Shown here in pieces: positions 55,618-64,000 of a stretch of DNA of 64,000 bases. The notes under the pieces were generated by a model. The model was not told the origin of the DNA, did not search any database, and was given only the letters and a program-made list of their open reading frames with translations. A program made the position numbers and the translations under genes. This stretch comes from Diaporthe sp. PMI_573 (lineage: Eukaryota > Ascomycota > Sordariomycetes > Diaporthales > Diaporthaceae). The DNA lies in the NCBI GenBank assembly GCA_021399435.1, contig JAJTUP010000041.1, forward strand, positions 372,001 through 436,000. Direction: 5' to 3'. How positions within the stretch are numbered: position 1 is the first letter of the stretch; each line of letters starts with the position of its first letter.

Positions 55618-55626
55618 ATCTGATAA
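55618..55626 (+). promoter_or_regulatory. SreA-type GATA site upstream of hapX (proximal)
   Basis: A perfect ATCTGATAA 95 bp before the ATG at 55721. With the distal copy it fits repression by a GATA-type iron regulator. Confidence 0.6.
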
Positions 55627-55720
55627 GCAAAAGCGTGGCCCCAACAGAGAAAAAGCAAGACGAGGCAGGGAGGGTATACGGAGTACACACACAGGAAGAC
55701 AAACAACAGAGAAGAGGGAA

Positions 55721-58024
55721 ATGGCAGCTGTTATCATGTCGACCAAGGCTCCTCCCGTCGTCCTCGCTCCCCTGAAGATCGGCCCAGCACCTGCACGCTC
55801 AGGTTCTGCTGGTGGCTCACGGTCCCCGACGAATCCGATCCCTAGTGCCGCATCCACCCCCACCCCCACCTCATCAGCAGCACCGAGCCCACTGGCCACT
55901 TCGTACCCGACACAACCCGCCAGGACCAGAACCACATCCACTCATCAACCACCAACACCCACCGCCTCTCATCACCACCACCAAAACCCTCAAACCTCAT
56001 CAACTCCCACCACCGCCACCAGGCCACCCATCCAGCCCGCACAGCCCAGGAAGTCCCTCCCCGCCTCCCCGGCTGCTACCGCACCACTCAACAAGATGTC
56101 CATGGCATCGGTCATCTCGCCGATGCCGGGCCCTCCCGTGGCAAAGGCCCCCATCTCAATGACCACCAAGGAATGGGTCATCCCGCCCAGGCCCAAGCCC
56201 GGGAGGAAGCCCGCTACTGACACCCCGCCGACGAAGCGAAAGGCCCAGAACAGGGCTGCTCAGAGGGCCTTTAGGGAGAGGAGGGCCGCCCGGGTCGGCG
56301 AGCTCGAGGAGCAGCTGGACGCCGAGAGGGAGGACCACGATGCCGCCCAGGCCGCCCTGCAGGAGAAGGTCCACCGCCTGGAGATGGACTCCCAGGCCTT
56401 GCGGTCTCGATGTGAGGTGCTGGAGAACATGCTTGACAAGGAGCGTGTCGAGCGGGCAAAGGAGGTTGAGGCCCTCACCAGGAGGCTGCATGAGGCCACA
56501 CAGCACGGCCAGACCCACAACCACCACCACCCGGCACGCCAGAGCCTGCCGTCCATCTCGTCAGTGTCAGAGCCGCAGGGCCCTTATGCACCACAGCCTA
56601 TGCGATATCACCACCGCCCATCGGCACCGTCCCGTCTCTCTCATCTCGGTCGGGCCAGCACCTCTGGTGGCCTGACCGCCAAGTCTACTCCCGCGGCTAC
56701 AGCCCAGCCTCACAGGCCATCCACAACGAACTCCTTCTCCATCTCACAGATCATCAGCCCGCCAGATGACATCGAGCAGGCACCAACCACCTGTGGCTCG
56801 TGTGACAGCGGGGGCCGATGTGCGTGTGCAGAGGAGGCCATGGCTAGCATGCCTGTCGGTTGCGGCAACTGCACCCTTGGCTCGCGGTGCCAGTGCCTCG
56901 AGGAAGTCCTCAACGGGACAGCCGCCGACAACTCCTACCCAGACGCCGGCAGCAGGGCCAACTCAGTATCAAATCCCCAGCCCACAGCAAGCCGCACCGC
57001 CAAGCGGACGATCCGGTCCATATCCCCTAGTTCCGCGGCCCCAGAGGAGAAGCGTGCGCGGCCGTCTCTGTCGTTTGCCGCCACCGAGACGGACTTCACC
57101 GCCATGTTCTCGCGCCAGGCCAAGCGAGCCCCTCCACCCAACACCACAACAGCCTCGGCACAGCCTGCTGCCGGCCCAGCCAACGCCATCGGGACACCCT
57201 ATAGCAACGCACCCAGCCCGTACTCCCTGGCCCCAATCGACAACCAGGCCGCCGACTCGCCCGCCCCGGAGGACCGCTGCGGTTTCTGCGAGGATGGCAC
57301 ATACTGCGTCTGCGCGGAGGCGGCCAAGAACGCCGCGGCTGAGATGCAGCAACAGCCGGTAAACGAGTCGGTCACGCTGCCGCCCATCACATCATCGTCC
57401 CTGTTCTCCGTCCAGCAATCTCGCACGCCCCCGCCGTCCGAGGGCGACGCCATCGGGTACGAGATCCTGCCTGACGGCGCGGTCAAGCTGCCCAGCCTGA
57501 AGGGGCTGTCGTCACGCAGCAAGGCCACCAATAACCCTTCTGAGAACAACACGAAGCCCTCGACCGGTGGTGGTGGCTGTGGCCCCGGCGGCCCGGGGAC
57601 ATGCGCCCAATGCATCGCGGATCCCAAGTCGGGCCTGTTCTGCAGGTCCCTGGCAGCTAGTTTCAAGGGCAAGAACGGCGAAGCCAGCGGGGGTGGCTGC
57701 TGTGGCGGCGGTGGACCCGGCGGCGGATGTTGCAAGGACAAGAACCAGAACACCACCAGTCCCAATAACGCGAACGTGAAGCTGTCGTGCGCGGACGCCT
57801 ACAAGACGCTCGCCAGCCACCGGAACTTCAGCGAGGCCGCCGACGACATCGGGGCGTGGCTCCCGATGCTGAGGGCCGCGCCCGCGAGGCCGCGGGAGCC
57901 TGAGGTCGGGGGGTGCAGTGGTGGAAAAGCTGGGGGCAGCTCAAGGACGCCTATTGAGGTTGAGGCTGCTAGTATTATGGGGGTGCTTAAGGGGTTTGAT
58001 GTGAGGTTTGGGAGGGGGGAATAA
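55721..58024 (+). CDS. hapX: HapX-type iron-responsive bZIP regulator
   Basis: A single-exon 767-residue protein. The CCAAT-complex-binding motif KEWVIPPRPKPGRKP lies near residue 150 and is followed directly by a bZIP (KRKAQNRAAQRAFRERRAARVGELEEQLDAE, near 170-235). This order is the HapX signature. Cysteine-rich regions follow: CGSCDSGGRCACAEEAM near 356, CGNCTLGSRCQCLEE near 380, CGFCEDGTYCVCAEA near 520, and a C-terminal GPGTCAQCIADPKSGLFC near 625 with a GGGCC tract. These bind Fe-S clusters and let the factor sense iron. HapX represses iron-consuming genes and activates siderophore uptake in starvation, and activates iron storage in excess. It is longer than aspergillus HapX, because of Ser/Pro/Thr-rich spacers. 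The start at 55721 is preferred over upstream in-frame codons. Confidence 0.93.
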   Translation: MAAVIMSTKAPPVVLAPLKIGPAPARSGSAGGSRSPTNPIPSAASTPTPTSSAAPSPLATSYPTQPARTRTTSTHQPPTPTASHHHHQNPQTSSTPTTATRPPIQPAQPRKSLPASPAATAPLNKMSMASVISPMPGPPVAKAPISMTTKEWVIPPRPKPGRKPATDTPPTKRKAQNRAAQRAFRERRAARVGELEEQLDAEREDHDAAQAALQEKVHRLEMDSQALRSRCEVLENMLDKERVERAKEVEALTRRLHEATQHGQTHNHHHPARQSLPSISSVSEPQGPYAPQPMRYHHRPSAPSRLSHLGRASTSGGLTAKSTPAATAQPHRPSTTNSFSISQIISPPDDIEQAPTTCGSCDSGGRCACAEEAMASMPVGCGNCTLGSRCQCLEEVLNGTAADNSYPDAGSRANSVSNPQPTASRTAKRTIRSISPSSAAPEEKRARPSLSFAATETDFTAMFSRQAKRAPPPNTTTASAQPAAGPANAIGTPYSNAPSPYSLAPIDNQAADSPAPEDRCGFCEDGTYCVCAEAAKNAAAEMQQQPVNESVTLPPITSSSLFSVQQSRTPPPSEGDAIGYEILPDGAVKLPSLKGLSSRSKATNNPSENNTKPSTGGGGCGPGGPGTCAQCIADPKSGLFCRSLAASFKGKNGEASGGGCCGGGGPGGGCCKDKNQNTTSPNNANVKLSCADAYKTLASHRNFSEAADDIGAWLPMLRAAPARPREPEVGGCSGGKAGGSSRTPIEVEAASIMGVLKGFDVRFGRGE

Positions 58025-60188
58025 AAGAAAGGGAGGGTTGGTGGGGTGGTGTTTTCTTGCCTGGCTTTGGGGATGGGCTGGGCTGGGTTTCTGGCTTGTC
58101 TTGGCTGGCTAGTTGGCTGTGTCAATCAGCTGTGAATGGAAAGGAAAAGGCGTTAGGGGGGAGGGGGATGGAATGTATTTGTTGTAGGGGCTGTCGTTGT
58201 TGACACTCGACGCTTGCTTGCTTGGGATGGGATGGGATGAGCTGGGCTGAGCTACTACAGGCTGCTACAGGCAGCTTTATTGATGGATTGATTCAATGCT
58301 CATGGCATTATTGTCTTTGTATGTGCCATGTGATTGTGCAGTGTGAATACATGGGCCAGATGTGGACCTATATGTATGAATGGATGCATGCATGGTATGT
58401 CCAGGTTGTGTGTGTGATGCAAGTTGAGTCTCGCTCATTCCTATAATTAATAAAAAAATCGCTAAATAAATAAAAATATTTATTTACTTTATTTTTCTAA
58501 TACCTATTAAAAAAGCCATGTTAAAAATTATTAAAATATTTACCTAAAAAATAATAAATTTATAATAAAGGTTAAGTACTTACTACTCTATCTTTTTCTG
58601 AGTATAAAATGTTAAACGGAAACGCTTGTGTGGGCGCTGCACGCAGAGAGTTACCCTAGACTTGGCACTAGATTTCTCTAAGTGCCTATAGGGCGTGCAA
58701 GCCAGCAGATAAGTTTGGTGGCCGTGAGTCGATTTTTTGGGCTATTTTAAGACCCTAACTTCGTACCTCTATATTACCCTTATTTCTTACCCAAAAAGTA
58801 TGTAACTTAGTTCATTGGATAGCCTGATTTCTGAAGTTTATCTGTATTTAGTTTAGTTACTGTCAGGGTTAGGGTTGGCTGGCTATTTAAAGCCAAAGAT
58901 AGTAGGTCTGAGGGCTGAATTTTCCGGCCTCTCTGCGCACCAGAGCCAACCCACGCGTGCCCGCGGGTGAGACAATGTCGGAGGGACTGTGAGGAGGGCT
59001 GACAGAAGCCCACTCAAATTCAATGCAAAGTAGTCCGAACCATTCTCAAACGTCCCAACTCGCCTCCAGGCACCTTACTGCGACCCTGCCGAATACACAC
59101 TGCTGAAGGCACTAACCTTCAGAGTTAGAGGCTATAAAAATATATTTATATTTATATAATTATAATAGAGTTGTTATTATATATATGTTGATTGTTTATC
59201 TCTTTTTGACGATTGTTTCTACTTTAAGGGGCTGGTTTTGTTATCTAAAAAGTAGGTGTCTTAGGTAGGCCCCTTAATAAAGGGCGGTTTGTGGCAGACT
59301 GCTATTTCTTAGCGTCTCGCTATTGTACCGTTACATTTGATAATAATGTCTGCTCCAAAAGACGTAAGCTTAAGAGCAATGGCTGCCCCGATGCCGCGGC
59401 TTAAACTGGTAACTGTACAAATGTTTAGTTATACATTTTATAACAATCCAGGCAAAGAGACAGAACTTGCTAAGAGTGATTTTGCCAAACAGTGGTTGAT
59501 ATTGAGTCATTGTGATGGTTCTTTTTGTGTACACTAGTTTTTAAGTTTGTGTTGTGCGTCTTGGGTGTTCAGAATGATCATGTAGAGAAAGGAAGTCGTT
59601 AAAACTTGGCTTGTCAAGGACCGAATATATAAATACGCTCTGTGTATGCGTGTGTTTAATGCTGTGTGTATGTATACGTTAGTAATAGACAAATGCCCGA
59701 GGCGCGTACGCGAGGGCGAATGCCGAGTCTAGTTGCAGGGCGACATTTATTTGTTGCACCTCCGATGATGTTAGCGCCCCGACTCTCTCCAACCAAAGTT
59801 GCTTTCGTTAGGAAATTGGGCAAAGTGTGACATATTTGGTCCCGATTCACTAGTAAGAAAAGACACGGTTTAAAGTTTAGGGTCGCGATGAGGGCTGAGC
59901 ATCCCAATCTAGGAGCATCGGACAGATATTTGAACAGAGCATGTGGATTTTCCGCTCTGCACAACTGCTATAAACCCCAAACTCGGGTCTCATTGGCCCG
60001 CAGGATGCGGCCTTACTCCTCTGGCAAATGTCACAGTAGTGCAGGAGTAAGCAGCGGGGCGGGGTGCACATTGTCAGACTCAGTTCTTGGCGAATCCTGC
60101 ACGCAGCCAATCTAGTTGTCTGACCATTGGAGACTTGTGTGGTTTTTCTTCCTCACTCAAATTACTATTCCCGGTGTATCTACTAACT
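58025..60188. other. 2.2-kb spacer with AT-rich decayed blocks
   Basis: No gene is supported. 58440-58620 and 59120-59200 are strongly AT-rich (AAATAAATAAAAATATTTAT-like text), flanking a more balanced stretch. This looks like mutated repeat remains of the kind produced by repeat-induced mutation. No element ends were identified. Confidence 0.5.
58440..58620. repeat. AT-rich block, probable decayed repeat
   Basis: About 180 bp of A/T-dominated sequence dropped into a GC-balanced surrounding, with a sharp left edge just after the hapX 3' region. Confidence 0.5.
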
Positions 60189-61460
60189 ATGGCACATACG
60201 ACCCTGAAGTTATTTGCTGCATCATCAGCACCATCGGCACTGCTTTCACCTAAGCAGCTCTCTGATCGAACAATGTCAGGACAACCCAGCGACAATGTTT
60301 TACGAGGCGTCAATCTTGCATTCTTTGCCATCACGATGCTGCCCATAGCCTTTACGACGTTCGTCAGCTTCTATCGCGTACGCGGCGACAATGATCCGGC
60401 ACGGATAGCCTTCACATATCTGAAGGTCATGTTGCCGTTGGCATTCTTGTAAGTTTGATCTTATTGGATCCGAGACGGGGCCTGTGAGGCCGTGGGACTG
60501 CCGTGTCCGGTGGTTCCCGAGAGGCGGGTGCTTTCATGCTCTATCTGACTTTTGTTGTGTGTAGTTCACTCCTCATGTACACGATATCAGGTGCTCTCGT
60601 GTTGATAGATTTCGATTCTACCGGCGTGGACTGGTATGTCTTCTTCCGGGTTTCTTTTCACATAAACCTGCTAGGAGGCCTCTTCTCCCGCGTTGTTGAC
60701 CTGCTTCTGGTTATGACACTGGTTGAGGTGGGCAACGGTTTCCTTTTTGCCCACACGGAATCGAGAACTTTGTTGCAAAGGGTGTTGCGGTACGCTGCCA
60801 TTGCCTCGTGCGCCATCCTTGCCGTGGTCGCATTCGTTGCCTTTGGCATTATAAACGCCTCAGTGGCGGGCTTTTCCAGCCCGGACTGGACCGACTACGA
60901 AAAACTCTGGAAGGCGGGCGAGAAGCTGTATGCTTCCTTCAACATCCTCCTATTTGTCTGGGCTGGGATCCTGGTGGGTTTCTCTACGCACGTTTATAAC
61001 GAGGTCAAGCGCAATAGTGCCTTGAGAAATGTGAGTTGCCCGTGGCTGCTGCATCGTCGCCTGAAGCCGGTGTAACATATTCCTTGCGCGTATGATCTTG
61101 CTAACTCACCTCCCACTGCAGTCCTCGATGCTGTTCCTCTACGCCGCTATCCTGAACCTGTTTACTCGCTTATACTCCCTCGTCTACGCGTCTCTCTTCC
61201 TCCTCGCGGGCATCAGGATCTCTATTCCGTCTAAGACCTACACGACCATCCTGATTGCCGGCCCGATCCTCACCGCATGGGTGTACGCCGCCATTGTAGC
61301 TATCCTAGTCACCATCGCTGTCCGCAAGCAAAATGGGCTTTGGACCACTGTGCAGGCGGGGACAGAGGAAGAGAGCCAACCTTTCCTTGCTACAGTCCCC
61401 AGTTCCACGGTTGTGGACGAGCAGTTGCCGGGAGAGTCTAGCAGTGCAGCGCCTAACTAG
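60189..61460 (+). CDS. Seven-span integral membrane protein
   Basis: Three exons: 60189-60448, 60565-61030 and 61122-61460 (354 residues). Introns of 116 and 91 nt are GT-AG and the first lies inside a membrane helix (PLAF-FSLLMYTISGALVL). About seven hydrophobic helices: VNLAFFAITMLPIAFTTFVSF, LPLAFFSLLMYTISGALVLI, VSFHINLLGGLFSRVVDLLL, RYAAIASCAILAVVAFVAFG, LYASFNILLFVWAGILVGFS, FLYAAILNLFTRLYSLVYAS and TILIAGPILTAWVYAAIVAI. The C-terminal tail is Glu/Ser-rich and cytosolic-looking. No ligand-binding or transport motif is recognised; the topology resembles the many fungal uncharacterised seven-helix proteins, including receptor-like ones. The start at 60189 is preferred over the in-frame upstream codon at 60087. 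Confidence 0.8.
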
Positions 61461-62048
61461 GCAACCTACAGGTTTGGGAGGGTGTCGGGAACTTTTTTGG
61501 AGTTCCAGCAAGTCACAGATCCGGCTTACCACTTTACAGCGGGCTTTATAAGTGAGCCTAGTTAGGTAGATTGCGAGGCCCTCGTGCTTACAGAGACTCT
61601 TTACCCTGCAGGACTGGATATCTAGGCATAATGGTTGCCAGACGTGACAAATCGTGTGGACTTCATTAATAAGCACCGAGACGAGCAGTCAAAAACATGA
61701 GGCTCTGAATATAGATAAGTATGAAATTCTGCTAACTCATACCCAAGCCTGCAGTCCTTGTGATATCTTACAAGTGGGCTTAAGTTCACGTACCCACTCA
61801 CGCACAGCCGTTTCCCACCAAAAAGCCCATATTTCAGCCTATCATATTTAATTCTACAAAATGTCTTATTATACACTATAAGTCGTCGATAAGACACATT
61901 GTTCCTTGTCCTTATAGGACACTCATTGCCGTTCCAGCTTAGTCGAGGAACTCAAAGAATACAAATAGTCCATACACTATAAGTCTTAAAATTATAATTA
62001 TATTGCTGGTACACCTAAGCGTGGCGGTGATTTGAGCTCAAACCAGCT
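61461..62048. other. Convergent-gene spacer with the second 88-bp insertion
   Basis: No gene. It lies between the 3' ends of the membrane-protein gene and the minus-strand gene ending at 62049, and holds the second copy of the short insertion (61885-61972). Confidence 0.55.
61885..61972. mobile_element. 88-bp insertion with 13-14-bp flanking duplication, copy 2
   Basis: Bracketed by TACACTATAAGTC at 61872-61884 and 61973-61985 (14 bp if the preceding A is counted). The interior aligns end to end with 37857-37945, differing mainly by C/T and G/A changes and one missing base. The flanks are unlike those of copy 1, so each copy has its own direct repeat. Confidence 0.7.
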
Positions 62049-63483
62049 TCACTTCCGACGCTGTTCCACCCCCCACGTGTTCCACGTAGTCTCAGTCCGG
62101 GCCTGGCTCATCGCCGTTGGACTGCTGTTCCCCCAGCGATCGGCCATGGGCGGAGGCGGCCGCAGCACACCCTCTTCGACGTCACCACGCGCGGGGCCAC
62201 GTGTCTGCTCCTGCTCTCGCATCTGCTCCTTTTCCTGCATCTGTTTGACCCTCTCCACCATCTTCAGATCGAGTGGCGGCGGCACGGCAGCCCGTCTGAT
62301 CTGGCCCATCTCGCTGAGGATGCTCTCGCGCTGATCGCCCACCACGGAGGCGGGCGACACGGAGGGCACCGGGCCCAGGCCCCGGAGGCTGGCGGCGCCG
62401 CTCGACGCGACGCTGGCCCGCGCCGCCATCGGGTCGAGCATGCGGCTCGTGTGCCGGTCCATCCACCGGGAGACGGCGGCGTCCTTGGGCGATGAATCGT
62501 CTCCTGCTGCTGCGCCGGCGGCGCCGGGGCTGGTGGTTGATTTCGTCACCCTTTGCACCTGTCGCCTGAGCCAGCCGGGCGTGGAATCACTCCACCGCGA
62601 CACGCCTTGGTCGGCGGTCCCGTCTCGACTGGGGTCGTCGCGGGGTGGGATGAACCCGCTGTAACGCGTTGAGGGAGTGCTGGTACTGTTGCCGGCCTCC
62701 GCCTTGTAGACGGCGGCCATCGCCGCATCCATGACGCGGATGTCGGACTTGGGACCGCTACCAAAAGAGCCCTTCCCGAAACCCTGATCGGGCTCGTCGC
62801 GGCCGCGTCGCCGGCGGTACAGTTTCCAGAAGAGGAAGGCCAGGAGGCTGACGCCGGCCAGTGATCCTGTTCCAGACGGGTTAGCATGATGCTTGTTCTC
62901 GCATCGGGAACAAGCAGCCCCACTTCGGAAGGACGATAAAGAGGGAAGTCAACGTACCGAAGACCGCGATCGCGGTCGTGGCCGCGGGGGGCAGAACGGT
63001 GGACTGGCGGCTGAGGCCGGCTCCATTCTGAGTTCGTGGGGGATCTGTGGTCTCCGCTGCAGCTACCGGTGTGTTGGTGGCAGGCTGGCTAGTGGTTAAT
63101 GGCGTGGTAGATATGATAGTCTGAGTATCTAGTGTGGTTGATGCCAGAGGCAGAGTTTGACTGTCCAACGTGGCTGGGGGCGGCGTAGCGACTGGCGGCG
63201 GCGGTGGTGGAGGCGAAAGTGTCGCCGTACCTGGAGGTGGTGCCGTTGAAGAAGCTATCGTGCTCGAGCTCCCGGATGTGGACTCGGCTTTGTCTTCGTC
63301 GTCACTCTCATCATCCGAACTCTCGACGGCCTCGTCTCTCACTTTTTTCTCGTCGTCACCACGACGAATCCTGCGACGGCGAGCAGCGCTTTTGTCGGTC
63401 TCACTCCCGGTGAAATCGCCTTCACGAGTCTCGTTTCTTCGCCTCGTGCGGCGCCGCCTGGGCGTCTCATCTCTGTGCTCCAT
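62049..63483 (-). CDS. Single-span, proline- and arginine-rich membrane protein
   Basis: Two exons, 63483-62958 and 62866-62049 (447 residues; 91-nt intron GTACGT...CAG). The N-terminal region (1-60) is highly basic (RRRRTRRRNE, AARRRRIRRG), then acidic/Ser-rich (SSDDESDDEDKAES), then a Pro/Thr-rich linker (PPPPPPPVATPPP). The intron splits the only membrane segment, TTAIAVFGSLAGVSLLAFLFW, which is followed by a basic stop (KLYRRRRGRD). The C-terminal half is polar and disordered with a coil-like part (KMVERVKQMQEKEQM). There is no signal peptide, so topology is unclear. Architecture resembles fungal single-span proteins with a Thr/Pro-rich ectodomain. Function unknown. Confidence 0.72.
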
Positions 63484-64000
63484 GACGACGGAAGCCGAGA
63501 CCTGTCAAATTTCGTCCGACGAGAATCGGCTTGGCCTCGAATACATCAGTCAGAAGGAAGAAGTGGAGGGGCACATTCTGCAATGTTATAATTCAATACC
63601 ATGAATATCTACCATCTATCCAGAGATGCCAAGGCTCGCGTGCAGTGTTGTGATACTCCCCAGGTTTTGGAACAAGCCACAGCGCTTCGACGGGAGCGTC
63701 AACATGTAAGCGATGTAGGAAGCACCTTGGCACCGGGACATCAAACGGCAGTGCTACGTCCATGTCATTCCCGGAGGCTGTCAAGGCTGTCAAGTCTGCC
63801 ACCGGTTTCCGGATTTTTCGAGATCCACGGCCCTCGGGTTCGCAGGTCGCAGCGCGCTTCAGCTCTCCGTGCCCCACCGGCGGCGCTGATTTTGCCAAGA
63901 GTGTCACTTGAAACGGTTTTGGTCGTTCGCCGCCGCCAAGACGGGCCCATATTTCTTGACACAAGCCCAGCCGGGCACGGTAGCGGTTGTTTCGAGAGAC
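63484..64000. other. Right edge of window
   Basis: A 123-codon minus-strand frame (63593-63964) is open but has no recognised domain and could continue beyond the window. It is not called as a gene. Confidence 0.3.

Larger units (their letters stand above)
52342..55720. promoter_or_regulatory. 3.4-kb spacer ahead of hapX
   Basis: No gene is supported; open frames in 53.2-54.3 kb are incidental. It holds a poly-G run near 53177, a CGCCCA hexamer array at 53578-53600 and two ATCTGATAA-type GATA sites (55006-55014 reversed, 55618-55626). The large size is usual for an iron regulator with a long leader. Confidence 0.5.

Noticed and set aside
63593..63964. A 123-codon minus-strand frame at the window edge
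   Set aside because: No recognisable family. It could continue outside the window but cannot be supported here.
1..64000. tRNA, rRNA and CRISPR features
   Set aside because: Scanning by eye for tRNA B-box text and rRNA cores found no convincing match on either strand; a covariance-model search would settle tRNAs. CRISPR arrays are not expected in this kind of genome and none was seen.

Overview
The window looks like a chromosome segment of a filamentous ascomycete (Pezizomycotina, most likely Sordariomycetes). The evidence is short 47-170 nt GT-AG introns, single-gene transcription units on both strands, a HapX-type bZIP with cysteine-rich regions, expanded HET-domain, NLR and AAA genes, and TACCTAGG-rich spacers. 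Gene models were assembled by hand from exon frames and splice sites. No transcript or database evidence was available.

Layout. 1-12 kb is mostly ordinary housekeeping or conserved sequence: a disordered protein, a small secreted cysteine protein, a NodB-type deacetylase, a hemerythrin-like protein with a one-base frame break, cytosolic glutamyl-tRNA synthetase, mitochondrial ribosomal protein L1 and the Golgi COG2 subunit. 12.6-29.3 kb is an accessory, self/non-self-like island. It holds two HET-domain proteins (12962, 24321), a 1440-residue NACHT NLR (15694-20120), a large AAA+ ATPase (20661-22920) and a frame-broken repeat-family gene (28021-29244), separated by dispersed repeats. 29.7-33.4 kb is an SPX-ankyrin-GDPD protein of the NUC-2/PHO81 type.

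33.7-41.2 kb is a compact five-gene block: a short-chain dehydrogenase, a DUF3425-type bZIP regulator, a SnoaL-like protein, a CocE/NonD serine hydrolase and an NmrA-like protein. Both divergent promoters in this block carry the perfect or near-perfect 12-bp palindrome GTACGATCGTAC. In one promoter it sits in a 74-bp tandem array that was later split by an 89-bp insertion bracketed by a 13-bp duplication. A second copy of that insertion, with a different 13-14 bp duplication, lies at 61.9 kb. This is the most novel-looking part of the window: an apparently self-contained regulon plus a tiny unnamed mobile sequence.

43-52 kb is a second accessory stretch: a GPI-type secreted protein, a small membrane-protein gene with an internal stop, a pair of direct repeats, and a divergent pair of a second AAA+ ATPase and a P-loop-less NACHT-like protein. 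A 30-bp piece identical to the latter's coding sequence lies in the spacer on the other side of the AAA gene.

52-64 kb returns to ordinary genes: a 3.4 kb spacer with two GATA-type ATCTGATAA sites ahead of hapX, an AT-rich decayed stretch, a seven-span membrane protein, and a single-span proline-rich protein.
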